In this document: positions 16,622 through 27,482 of the stretch, piece by piece
How the letters are laid out: each line of letters starts with the position of its first letter
Numbering within the stretch: the stretch's first letter is position 1
Origin: Prevotellaceae bacterium
Lineage (GTDB): Bacteria; Bacteroidota; Bacteroidia; Bacteroidales; Bacteroidaceae
NCBI GenBank assembly: GCA_031262785.1
Contig: JAISHB010000075.1
Span: 1-51,517 of the forward strand
DNA: 51,517 nt
Reading direction: 5' to 3'
Program-made: the position numbers and the translations under genes
Notes under the pieces: generated by a model
Database searches by the model: none
What the model was told of the DNA's origin: nothing
The model's input: the letters and a program-made list of their open reading frames with translations, nothing else

Positions 16622-17349
16622 TTGATGTTCCATTTCTTTTGGTTCAACAATACGTTTTCGGATATGCCCAGTTTGTAGTACGACTGCGGGTTGAGCGCAT
16701 GTAGCATTGCTGTCGTCTCCTCTTCGGGGTTGAGCGTTTCAAGCATCGCACCCAATAGAGCTGTTGCTTGCGGCGTATAGTTGAGAGATAACTCTTTTAT
16801 CAAGGCTTTCTCTTTGTCACTTAATTCTTGTAAGATAACCAATAAACGCCGACAAGTATCGTCGGGCATTGCATCGGGAATGTTCTTGAAAAAACGCAAG
16901 CAGTCCAAAATGCGAAGCAAAGGGATATTTTTCTTCGTAATAGGATTTGCTTGTCTGACAAAGCTGATTTTGTATATCCCGCGTTCAATGCTCTTTTTAT
17001 CTTTTGCTGCCCCAATCTGTAAGGTAAAAGGCACTTGTGTGGTCAGTCCCAACTCATTGAATACGCTATATCCTGTTAGATAACCGATAAGTTTTCCATC
17101 CTTTTCGAGCAAGTCTTTAACTATCTCGTAAGTATCAGGCTTGAGTTCTCCAAACTCCGTGACTTTGGGTTTATAGAAGCGACCTTTGGAGATGCTGCGA
17201 AGCTGACCGTCAGATACCAAGTTATTCAATATCTTGTTGACGGTCTTCTGTTTCACAACTGCCACAGGAAAGTCTTTTGCCGTGAATGTGATACCGGCAG
17301 AAGATTTCTCTATCGTTGCTTTTACTATATCGGTGATAGTCGTTGCCAT
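16618..17349 (-). CDS. AbiEi-type antitoxin (DUF6088-like)
   Basis: The start at 17349 gives 243 residues beginning MATTITDIVKATIE. The open frame begins 30 bp upstream, but that region overlaps the promoter -7 box, so the shorter form is preferred. The N-terminal part (about 1-65) is a winged helix-turn-helix (KTVNKILNNLVSDGQLRSIS, then KGRFYKP), and the rest is the helical C-terminal antitoxin domain. AbiEi proteins repress their own operon by binding inverted repeats at the promoter and neutralise AbiEii. An inverted repeat fitting this role is at 17393-17416. The pair is more AT-rich than the flanking genes. Confidence 0.85.
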   Translation of the reverse strand: MATTITDIVKATIEKSSAGITFTAKDFPVAVVKQKTVNKILNNLVSDGQLRSISKGRFYKPKVTEFGELKPDTYEIVKDLLEKDGKLIGYLTGYSVFNELGLTTQVPFTLQIGAAKDKKSIERGIYKISFVRQANPITKKNIPLLRILDCLRFFKNIPDAMPDDTCRRLLVILQELSDKEKALIKELSLNYTPQATALLGAMLETLNPEEETTAMLHALNPQSYYKLGISENVLLNQKKWNIK

Positions 17350-17376
17350 CTGTTGCAATGCTCTTTTAAGTGCCCA

Positions 17377-17416
17377 CAAAGATATATATTTTCGTGTTTA
17401 TACCGGCAAAAACACG
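17377..17416 (-). promoter_or_regulatory. AbiE promoter and putative antitoxin operator
   Basis: TATCTTTG on the minus strand (17384-17377) is a perfect -7 box 27 bp before the AbiEi ATG. Immediately upstream, CGTGTTT (17393-17399) and AAACACG (17410-17416) form an inverted repeat with a 10-bp centre, covering the -33 region. A repressor bound there would block RNA polymerase, matching the known autoregulation of AbiEi antitoxins. Confidence 0.6.
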
Positions 17417-17614
17417 ATTTTTTTTGAGTGATGGTATATAGAGCGGATAACTCATCCAGGAAATGTGGACGAAAGTAGTAATGCTGTTTATGGCAAAGAA
17501 TCTTACTTGTACCGAAAGGAATGATTATCAGAAGCCCAATACCCTCTCCGAACAACCGACAGGAAACTGAAAGCCGATCGCAAGCGAGTACGTTTCCCTG
17601 TTCAGATGGTTTTA

Positions 17615-17910
17615 GTAAGCCATGTCATGATGTGAAGTAGCACGCCGCGAGACTTTCTTGAACCAACAACAACATCAAGTCATAGGCCACGATACTTTCT
17701 TGAACTAACAACGATACCAAGTCATAGTACGTGATACCTTACTTGAACCAACAACGACACCGAGTCATAGGCCGCGATACTCTCTTGAACTCACAATGAC
17801 ACCAAGGAAAAGTACGTGACACCGTCTTCGGTTAACAAGGATATAAAGGAGAAGTACATGATGCTGCCTTGGACCGACAAGGATATAAAGTAGCAAGACG
17901 TGATACCATT
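17615..17910. repeat. 42-bp tandem array 3, between AbiE and DUF2442-HTH
   Basis: The marker CTTGAAC (degenerating to CTTCGGT and CTTGGAC) recurs at 17657, 17699, 17742, 17784, 17826 and 17868: periods 42, 43, 42, 42, 42. Sub-units GTCATAG and TACGTGATAC alternate with GGCC(A/G)CGATAC. The units drift toward the right end (GGATATAAAG replaces the centre). It fills about half of the 636-bp gap between the divergent genes. The rest of the gap (17417-17614) has no convincing gene; a 26-codon ORF from 17490 has no support. Confidence 0.88.
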
Positions 17911-17937
17911 TGTAGGCTAAGAAATCCCCCCGGAAGG

Positions 17938-17968
17938 CTTGTGATAATGAAAGTAATTCCTATTTTTG
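17938..17968 (+). promoter_or_regulatory. Promoter of the DUF2442-HTH gene
   Basis: CTTG (17938-17941) is followed after 19 bp by TATTTTTG (17961-17968), a good Bacteroidetes promoter 18 bp before the ATG. Confidence 0.65.
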
Positions 17969-17985
17969 CACTGTAATCGGATAGA

Positions 17986-18390
17986 ATGATAACAGTTAAC
18001 AAAGTCTGGACAACCGCCGATGCCATTTTCATTCAAACGGCCGACGGAAAAGTTGGGCAGGAGAAGTTCGACGAATTCCCTCGCCTGCGATGGGCTACGC
18101 CCAAGCAACGGAACAACTACGAAGTGGGTGTGTTCGGCATTCATTGGGAAGAGCTGGACGAAGATTTAAGCTTTGAGGGATTCTTCGATGAACGAAAAGA
18201 GGAGACCTCACTCTACAAATTGTTCTTTAATCACCCCGAACTGAATGCTTCGGAAGTAGCACGGCGAATGGGCATCAAGCAAAGCCTGTTGGCTCAATAC
18301 ATTAGTGGTACCAAGAATCCCTCCGAAGAGTGCTTCAAAGAGATTCTAAATACCATCCGGCAAATCGGCGCAGAGCTTTGCGCGGTTTGA
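17986..18390 (+). CDS. DUF2442 domain fused to helix-turn-helix
   Basis: The protein has 134 residues. The first part (about 1-70) resembles DUF2442 (ADAIFIQTADGKVGQ, then FPRLRWATPKQRNNYE, then the HWEELDEDLSFEGFF motif). The second part (about 75-130) is an XRE/Cro-like helix-turn-helix (NASEVARRMGIKQSLLAQYISGT). DUF2442 proteins are commonly paired with a small DUF4160 protein in toxin-antitoxin-like loci; no such partner is visible here, so this copy may be an orphan. A transcriptional regulator or antitoxin role is inferred. Confidence 0.75.
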   Translation: MITVNKVWTTADAIFIQTADGKVGQEKFDEFPRLRWATPKQRNNYEVGVFGIHWEELDEDLSFEGFFDERKEETSLYKLFFNHPELNASEVARRMGIKQSLLAQYISGTKNPSEECFKEILNTIRQIGAELCAV

Positions 18391-18413
18391 GACGCCTCCT
18401 CGCCCCCGCCCCC

Positions 18414-19931
18414 TTACTGATGCTCCTCCCGCAACAAATCATTCACCGTTTTCACCGGGTTGAACGTGGTGAGCGGAACCTCCACGAACACCGTATTCCA
18501 ATTGCTCATGGCACCGTTCCACAGGCCGGGCAGCTCTAATGCTTTCAGTTCTCTGCCGTTTTTAGACTTCCGGGAGATGAAGCCGGTGGCTTTGTCCACA
18601 TAATCGGGCAAATGAAACTTGCGCCCTTTGTAGTCGCGAATGGCACAAACCAAATCGACGGGGTTGAAATGGGTGCCGTGCTCGAACAACTCTTTAGCCT
18701 CTTCGTCGTTCATGTTGATTTGCGAACTCTCCAAGATTTGGAGCGAGACGGTGCCGTCGCTGTTGTAGGCAAAGAACGGACCGCCGCCGGGTTCCCCCAC
18801 ATTCCGAACCATGCCGCACACACGCATCGGACGGTTGAGTTTCTCCTTGAGATAGAGCACCAGTTCGGCATCTTCCAGATTTTTCACCTCCGGATTCTTA
18901 CAGAAAAGACGCTTCTGGAGGAATTGCAAGATCTCAAGGACCTGTTCGTGGCTGTATTTGCCGCTGTCCAATAGCTGCAGGTAGGCAAACACTTGCTGTT
19001 GAAGCGACACCAACATGCCGGCAATCAGTTGCTTGTATTCCACCGTGTCGCTCTTTAGCTTATCGGGCACCACGTTGTCGATGTTCTTAATGAAGACAAT
19101 GTCGGCATCTAACTCATTGAGGTTGGCGATGAGCGCACCGTGACCACCCGGACGAAACAGTAACGCTCCCTCCTGGCGGAAAGGATGATTCTGTAAATCG
19201 ACAGCCAGCGTGTCGGTAGCCGGTTTTTGCTCCGAGAACTCTACCCGATAGTTCACGCCATAGCGCTTGGCATAGCGGGCGGCTTTCTGCTTGAGCAACG
19301 CCTCGAACAGCGCACGATGCTCGGGTGATACGGTAAAATGCACGTTTACATTCCCGTTCCGACCGGTGGCATAGAGTGCTCCCTCTACCAGATGCTCTTC
19401 GAAGGCGGTACGTGCTCCCTCGTCGTAGCGATGAAACCGGAGCAGTCCCTTGGGCAGCGAACCATAGTTCAACCCGTTTTCATCGAGCAATGCCGACACC
19501 ACGGCTTTATAATTGCCCTCTTCGAGCAACACCTCCAACTCCTTGGCCGTTAGGCGCACACAGGCGGCTCGCAATTCGTCGTAGAAAGCAAACCGGTCGA
19601 TGTGTTCAAAGAAATATTTCTCGAACGAGGTTTGAGGCTCCCGGTACGAAGCGGACAGAAATTCAAACAGATCCTTAAACATGCGGCTGGCCGCGCCCGA
19701 TGCAGGCACAAACTTCACCACGCAGCAATCGGTGCGCATATAGGCTTCCCACGCTTTCAAATAGAGTTTCCGCTCATCGGCCTGGGGCACCAGAATGCCC
19801 CGTTGAACCGATGCGGCCGCATCTAACTTCAAGTAGGGAAAACCGTTTTCAAAACAAGCCAGTTGTTCGGCTATCTGTTGCACCGAAATACCTTTGGAGG
19901 CCAGCAACGCATAATCTTCTTGTGTCATCAT
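18414..19931 (-). CDS. DUF4301 family protein
   Basis: The protein has 505 residues from MMTQEDYALL. The ORF extends 30 bp further upstream, but that ATG lies inside the likely -7 box, so the shorter start is used. The sequence matches the DUF4301 family of Bacteroidetes (KFVPASGAASRMFKDL near residue 95; LFRPGGHGALIANLN; NIDNVVPD). The GASRMFK and GHGAL patterns recall nucleotide-sugar pyrophosphorylase-like folds, but function is not established. It is divergent from relA with 120 bp between the starts. Confidence 0.88.
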   Translation of the reverse strand: MMTQEDYALLASKGISVQQIAEQLACFENGFPYLKLDAAASVQRGILVPQADERKLYLKAWEAYMRTDCCVVKFVPASGAASRMFKDLFEFLSASYREPQTSFEKYFFEHIDRFAFYDELRAACVRLTAKELEVLLEEGNYKAVVSALLDENGLNYGSLPKGLLRFHRYDEGARTAFEEHLVEGALYATGRNGNVNVHFTVSPEHRALFEALLKQKAARYAKRYGVNYRVEFSEQKPATDTLAVDLQNHPFRQEGALLFRPGGHGALIANLNELDADIVFIKNIDNVVPDKLKSDTVEYKQLIAGMLVSLQQQVFAYLQLLDSGKYSHEQVLEILQFLQKRLFCKNPEVKNLEDAELVLYLKEKLNRPMRVCGMVRNVGEPGGGPFFAYNSDGTVSLQILESSQINMNDEEAKELFEHGTHFNPVDLVCAIRDYKGRKFHLPDYVDKATGFISRKSKNGRELKALELPGLWNGAMSNWNTVFVEVPLTTFNPVKTVNDLLREEHQ

Positions 19932-19958
19932 ATTTACATCTATTAGGTAATGAATGCC

Positions 19959-19966
19959 CAAAAATA
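19959..19966 (-). promoter_or_regulatory. Promoter -7 element of the DUF4301 gene
   Basis: TATTTTTG on the minus strand matches TAnnTTTG, 28 bp before the preferred ATG at 19931. A clear -33 box is not seen. Confidence 0.5.
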
Positions 19967-20051
19967 CAAAAAAAGCCTTTCCTTTGTTAAGCGGAAACAG
20001 AAAAAAGCTACCTTTACGACCCCAAAAAAACAGAAATGATTTTTAAAGTGT

Positions 20052-22271
20052 ATGGAAAAAAGTGACTTCTTCCTCGGTGAGGAGAAAAAAATACTGTTTT
20101 CGCTCTACCGAAAACTGCTGCAACTAACCGGCAACACGCTGCACAAGGGTGACTGCCGCAAGATAAAAACAGATCTGATACACTTGGTCAGAGAGCAACG
20201 GGTGCAACGGGACATCTTCGGGTTGAATCCATTCCTTAAAGAGATGCAGACGGCTGTAATCGTAGCCGAAGAGATTGGGATGAAACGGGCTTCCATCCTG
20301 AGCATTATGCTGCACGAAAGCGTGCATCAGGGTGCCTGCACCATTGAACAGGTCGAAACAGCCTATGGCGAAGATGTGGCCACCATTGTCCGCGGACTCA
20401 TTCGGGTGAGCGAACTCTACGACAAGGGTCCGACCATCGAGTCGGAAAACTTCCGTAACTTGCTCTTGTCGTTTGCCGAAGACATGCGGGTGATTCTCAT
20501 CATGATTGCCGACCGCCTCAACATGATGAGGCAAATCAAAAACAGCTCCAACGACGAGGCACGCCGGCAAGTGGCCAATGAAGCGGCCTATCTCTACGCC
20601 CCTCTCTCGCACAAACTGGGGTTATACAAACTCAAATCGGAACTCGAAGATCTCGCCCTGAAATACACCGAGCGCGAAGTCTACTACTACATCAAAGAGA
20701 AGCTGAACGAAACCAAAGCCTCGCGCGACAAATACATCGCCTCCTTCATTGCCCCGTTGGAGCGCAAGCTAAAGGAAACGGGCATGCACTATCACGTGAA
20801 AGGACGCACCAAATCCATCCACTCCATCTACCAGAAGATGAAGAAGCAGAAATGTCCGTTCGAGGGGGTGTATGACTTGTTTGCTATCCGCATCATCTTA
20901 GACTCGCCCCTCGAGAAAGAGAAACTCGAATGTTGGCAGGCCTACTCCATTGTGGCCGATATGTATCAGCCCAATCCCAAGCGATTGCGCGACTGGCTCT
21001 CGGTGCCCAAAAGCAACGGATACGAATCGTTGCACATCACGGTGATGGGACCCGAAGGGAAGTGGGTGGAGGTGCAAATACGCACCCAGCGCATGGATGA
21101 GGTGGCCGAACGAGGATTGGCAGCCCATTGGCGCTACAAAGGAGTGAAAGGAGAGAGCGGACTGGACGAATGGCTCACCTCGGTACGCGAAGCGCTCGAA
21201 CACTCCGAGGGCAACGGACTGGAAGCCATGGATCAGTTCAAGCTCGATCTCTACGAAGATGAGGTATTTGTCTTCACCCCCAAGGGCGACTTGTTCAAAC
21301 TGCCCAAAGGCGCCACCGTGCTCGATTTTGCCTTTCATATCCACAGCAAACTGGGATGCAAGTGCATCGGAGCCAAGGTGAACGGCAAAAACGTGCAATT
21401 GCGCCAAGTGCTCAGCAGCGGCGATCAGGTGGAGATTACCACCTCCAACACCCAAACGCCCAAGCAAGACTGGCTTCATATCGTGACCACCTCCAAAGCA
21501 CGCACCAAAATCAGACAAGCGCTTAAAGAGATGGCAGCCGGACAGCACGAGATGGCCAAAGAGACCCTGGAACGCCGTTTTAAAAACCGTAAGATAGATT
21601 GCGACGAAGGGGTGTTGATGCGCCTCATCAAGCGGTTGGGATACAAAAACGTCACGGCCTTTTACCAGAGCATTGCCGAAGGCACCTCGGAGGTCAACGA
21701 CATCATCGAGAAGTATCTCGAACAGCAGCGCAGAGAGAACGAACCCGACGAACAGAACAGTCGCAGCGCCGAAAACTACAGCCTGCAGAATGCCGCGCCC
21801 GATGATTCGGCACACACCAAAGAAGACGTACTGGTTATCGATCAGAACCTCAAGGGTATCGACTTCACACTGGCTCGTTGCTGCAGTCCTATCTACGGCG
21901 ACGAGGTCTTTGGTTTTGTCACCGTCAACGGAGGAATTAAGATACATCGTACCAATTGCCCGAACGCCCACGACTTGCGCGACCGTTTCGGTTACCGCAT
22001 CGTCAAGGCACGCTGGGCGGGCAAGTCGCAAGGAGCACACTATTCCATCTCCTTGCGCGTGGTGGGGAATGACGACATCGGCATCGTGACCAACATCACC
22101 TCCATCATCTCCAAAGAGAGCGACATTCACCTGCGAAGCATCAGCATCGACTCGCACGACGGGTTGTTTTCGGGTATGCTCACCGTGATGCTCGGCGACA
22201 CCGGAAAGCTGGAGGCGCTCATTAAAAAACTACGGACAGTGAAAGGCGTAAAACAGGTATCGCGAAGCTGA
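20052..22271 (+). CDS. relA: RelA/SpoT family (p)ppGpp synthetase, hydrolase site degenerate
   Basis: The 739-residue protein has all long-RSH domains: HD hydrolase (about 40-200), synthetase (about 240-365), TGS (about 405-465), helical, zinc-finger (ARCCSPIYGDEVFGF near 614) and ACT (about 660-739). The synthetase site is intact (GRTKSIHSIYQKM; GYESLHITV; VQIRT). The HD site is not: the HDxxED motif reads HESVHQ (88-93), the first metal-binding His is not visible and ADRLHNMR reads ADRLNMMR. It should therefore make but not degrade the alarmone, like E. coli RelA. The charge motif before the G-loop is RLRD (311-314), resembling the RxKD of bifunctional enzymes rather than the ExDD of RelA. 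A second, hydrolase-competent homologue is expected elsewhere. Confidence 0.93.
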   Translation: MEKSDFFLGEEKKILFSLYRKLLQLTGNTLHKGDCRKIKTDLIHLVREQRVQRDIFGLNPFLKEMQTAVIVAEEIGMKRASILSIMLHESVHQGACTIEQVETAYGEDVATIVRGLIRVSELYDKGPTIESENFRNLLLSFAEDMRVILIMIADRLNMMRQIKNSSNDEARRQVANEAAYLYAPLSHKLGLYKLKSELEDLALKYTEREVYYYIKEKLNETKASRDKYIASFIAPLERKLKETGMHYHVKGRTKSIHSIYQKMKKQKCPFEGVYDLFAIRIILDSPLEKEKLECWQAYSIVADMYQPNPKRLRDWLSVPKSNGYESLHITVMGPEGKWVEVQIRTQRMDEVAERGLAAHWRYKGVKGESGLDEWLTSVREALEHSEGNGLEAMDQFKLDLYEDEVFVFTPKGDLFKLPKGATVLDFAFHIHSKLGCKCIGAKVNGKNVQLRQVLSSGDQVEITTSNTQTPKQDWLHIVTTSKARTKIRQALKEMAAGQHEMAKETLERRFKNRKIDCDEGVLMRLIKRLGYKNVTAFYQSIAEGTSEVNDIIEKYLEQQRRENEPDEQNSRSAENYSLQNAAPDDSAHTKEDVLVIDQNLKGIDFTLARCCSPIYGDEVFGFVTVNGGIKIHRTNCPNAHDLRDRFGYRIVKARWAGKSQGAHYSISLRVVGNDDIGIVTNITSIISKESDIHLRSISIDSHDGLFSGMLTVMLGDTGKLEALIKKLRTVKGVKQVSRS

Positions 22272-22328
22272 GTCCTTGCCGCAACGAACTTTTTGAGGAT
22301 AGTTTCACCCTATTCTTTAAATATGTTC

Positions 22329-22336
22329 TATATTTG
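22329..22336 (+). promoter_or_regulatory. Promoter -7 element of the DUF3298 lipoprotein gene
   Basis: TATATTTG matches TAnnTTTG, 48 bp before the chosen ATG. It also shows that the upstream in-frame ATG (22334) cannot be the start. Confidence 0.5.
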
Positions 22337-22384
22337 TCGGCATCGAATAAAAATCATATAGTTCACTTAACACCAAATAGCAAT

Positions 22385-23227
22385 ATGAAGAAGCATTCTG
22401 TTAGCTTGTTTGTCCTTTTATTGGCAATAAGCACTCTTTTGACTGCCTGCGATGGCAATAAGAAAAAATCTCTCCGCCTGGAGTTCACCACTGCGAACGC
22501 AAACGAAACCATCTATCTCTTTGCCGATACAACCAAACCGGGGGCAAATCTCCAGATTGATTTTACCTACATCCAAAAAGCATCCGATGCTCGCGTAAAA
22601 GATACCTTGAACGGGCTGTTTCAACAACTATGCTTGGGCGACGACTACCGCACCATGCAGCCGCAAGAAGCTGTGGAACGCTACAAAGAAGCGTATGCCG
22701 CCGACTACCGCAAACTTGAGCCGATGTATTCCAAGGATCGGGAAGAGAAAGAGAGCAACGCCACCATGGAGAGCTGGTATTCCTACTATCGGACGGTGAA
22801 AGGAAGTCTCTGCTTTCAGAATGACGCCCTGCTGGTGTATCGCACCGACGAGACCGAATATACGGGCGGTGCGCACGGCACTTCGCTGAGCCGGTTCTAC
22901 AATATCAGCCTTGCCAAGCTGCGTCCCCTGCATTTAGCCGATTTGTTTATCGACGACTACAAAGCCCCACTCACCGACCTGCTCTGGAATCAGTTGATGG
23001 CAGACAATCACGTAAAGAGTCGCGCCGAACTCGAAGACATGGGCTACGGAACAAGCGGCGAACTCGAACCGCTCGAGAACTTTGCCATAGACGCCACAGG
23101 CATCACCTTCTATTATAATGTATATGAAATAGCTCCGTATGTGATGGGACTGATCAAGATTTCCCTTCCGTACGAAGCCATTGCACCTCTTCTCAAAGAG
23201 GGCGTGCGGGAACAGTATAGCCTGTAG
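22385..23227 (+). CDS. DUF3298-type lipoprotein
   Basis: The protein has 280 residues from MKKHSVSLFVLLL, with a lipoprotein signal ending LLTAC and Cys at about residue 22; an earlier ATG would bury this signal. The C-terminal half (about 165-275) matches the DUF3298/RsiV-like fold (GGAHGTS, then LADLF and FAIDATGITFYYNVYEIAPYV). Such proteins are envelope lipoproteins that may bind lysozyme or a similar ligand; a role here is unknown. It precedes rsmG by 5 bp. Confidence 0.85.
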   Translation: MKKHSVSLFVLLLAISTLLTACDGNKKKSLRLEFTTANANETIYLFADTTKPGANLQIDFTYIQKASDARVKDTLNGLFQQLCLGDDYRTMQPQEAVERYKEAYAADYRKLEPMYSKDREEKESNATMESWYSYYRTVKGSLCFQNDALLVYRTDETEYTGGAHGTSLSRFYNISLAKLRPLHLADLFIDDYKAPLTDLLWNQLMADNHVKSRAELEDMGYGTSGELEPLENFAIDATGITFYYNVYEIAPYVMGLIKISLPYEAIAPLLKEGVREQYSL

Positions 23228-23232
23228 GCGGC

Positions 23233-23853
23233 ATGGAGCTTCTCCTCAAATACTTTCCGCTTCTCACTCCGGTACAGCGGCAGCAGTTTGCCGCCCTCTA
23301 TGACTTGTACGTTCAGTGGAATGCCAAAATCAATGTCATCTCCCGCAAAGACATCGAACATCTCTACGAGCATCACGTGCTTCATTCGCTGGGTATTGCC
23401 AAGGTGATTCGTTTTGCCGACGGCACACGGGTGATGGATTTGGGTACGGGAGGAGGATTCCCCGGCATTCCCTTGGCCATTCTTTTCCCACAAGCAACCT
23501 TTCATCTGGTCGACAGCATCGGCAAGAAAGTGCGGGTCGCCTCCGACGTAGCCGGCAATATCGGCCTAACCAATGTAACCTTCAGCCACACCCGCGCCCA
23601 AGAAGAGAAGCAGCGGTTCGATTTCGTCGTGAGCCGCGCCGTCATGCCGCTGACCGATTTGCTGAGCATCGTTCGCAAAAACATCTCCAACGAACAACGC
23701 AATGCGCTTCCCAACGGTCTTATCTGCCTCAAGGGCGGAGAACTGGAGCGCGAAACCCTCCCCGTGAAGCACTCCTGCATCCTCTATAACTTAAGCGAAG
23801 AATTTGAAGAGGCCTATTTCACCACCAAAAAAGTAGTGTACGTATCCATATGA
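23233..23853 (+). CDS. rsmG: 16S rRNA (guanine527-N7)-methyltransferase
   Basis: The 206-residue protein has the RsmG hallmarks: KINVISRKD (about 33-41), HVLHSLG, the SAM-binding motif VMDLGTGGGFPGIPLAI (about 68-84) and VVSRAV (about 134-139). It methylates G527 in the 530 loop of 16S rRNA. The stop overlaps the ATG of the next gene by four bases (ATGA), so the two are translationally coupled. Confidence 0.95.
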   Translation: MELLLKYFPLLTPVQRQQFAALYDLYVQWNAKINVISRKDIEHLYEHHVLHSLGIAKVIRFADGTRVMDLGTGGGFPGIPLAILFPQATFHLVDSIGKKVRVASDVAGNIGLTNVTFSHTRAQEEKQRFDFVVSRAVMPLTDLLSIVRKNISNEQRNALPNGLICLKGGELERETLPVKHSCILYNLSEEFEEAYFTTKKVVYVSI

Positions 23854-24491
23854 AAATTAAAAGATTTGAGTTCAACATGTTCCCCGTGAACTGCTACGTT
23901 CTGTGGGATGATACCCTTGAAGCGGTCATCATCGACCCCGGCTGTTTCAACAACAAAGAAAAAGAGAGCCTCAAGAACTTCATCTGTGGCAACAAGCTGG
24001 TCCCCAAGCACCTGCTCAATACCCACCTCCATTTAGATCATATCTTCGGCGATGCATTCATTTCCAAAGAGTTTAATCTGACGGTGGAAGCCCATCAAGC
24101 TGATGAATTTTGGATTCAGGAGGCTCCCAAACAGAGTCGCATGTTTGGTTTTGAATGGGAAGAAGCTCCTGCACCGCTCGGACATTATCTTCACGACGGC
24201 GACGTGATTACGTTCGGCCAAACCAGCCTCGAGGCCATTCATGTGCCCGGACATTCGCCCGGAAGTTTGGTCTACTACTGCCGCTCCGAGCATTGTATGT
24301 TCTCGGGCGACGTGCTGTTTCAGGGAAGCATCGGACGTGCCGACCTGGCCGGCGGCAATTTCGACGAACTCAAAGAGGGCATCTGCAGCCGCCTGTTCAC
24401 GTTGCCCAACCAGACCATTGTCTACCCCGGACACGGAGCGCCTACGACCATCGGCATCGAGAAAGCCGAGAACCCCTTCTTCCGATCCTGA
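23850..24491 (+). CDS. MBL-fold metallohydrolase (glyoxalase II-like)
   Basis: The 213-residue protein carries the zinc site THLHLDH (58-64), the further histidine in HVPGHSPGS (about 130-138), the bridging aspartate in FSGDVLF (about 152-158) and a terminal YPGHG (about 194-198). The pattern is of the glyoxalase II-like group, hydrolysing thioesters such as S-lactoyl conjugates; the true substrate is uncertain. It is translationally coupled to rsmG. Confidence 0.9.
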   Translation: MKIKRFEFNMFPVNCYVLWDDTLEAVIIDPGCFNNKEKESLKNFICGNKLVPKHLLNTHLHLDHIFGDAFISKEFNLTVEAHQADEFWIQEAPKQSRMFGFEWEEAPAPLGHYLHDGDVITFGQTSLEAIHVPGHSPGSLVYYCRSEHCMFSGDVLFQGSIGRADLAGGNFDELKEGICSRLFTLPNQTIVYPGHGAPTTIGIEKAENPFFRS

Positions 24492-24538
24492 GCCTGCCGG
24501 TTGTTTCCTGTCGAATCTAACAATCCTACAATAAGAAT

Positions 24539-27388
<2,850 letters not shown>

Positions 27389-27392
27389 ATTT

Positions 27393-27426
27393 AGAAGGCG
27401 TCTGCGTGCGCAGACGCCTTCTTTTG
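27393..27426 (+). terminator. Intrinsic terminator of gcvP
   Basis: Arms 27393-27406 and 27409-27422 (AGAAGGCGTCTGCG and its complement) give a perfect 14-bp stem followed by TTTT, 5 bp after the stop codon. Confidence 0.92.
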
Positions 27427-27436
27427 TGCATACACC

Positions 27437-27467
27437 GGGCTTGCGGAGCACTCCGCAAGCCCTTTTT
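27437..27467 (+). terminator. Second intrinsic terminator after gcvP
   Basis: Arms GGGCTTGCGGAG (27437-27448) and CTCCGCAAGCCC (27451-27462) form a perfect 12-bp stem followed by TTTTT. With the first terminator it insulates the T9SS operon from gcvP transcription. Confidence 0.92.
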
Positions 27468-27482
27468 GCATCGTCGTCGCGG

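Noticed and set aside
17490..17570. 26-codon ORF before array 3 as a DUF4160 remnant
   Set aside because: The translated sequence shows no DUF4160 motif and no promoter; too short to support.
15609..18413. Prophage or transposon carrying AbiE
   Set aside because: No integrase, transposase, terminal inverted repeats or target duplication could be found.
24492..24538. Glycine riboswitch before gcvP
   Set aside because: Only 47 bp separate the genes, too short for the aptamer, and no conserved core is seen.
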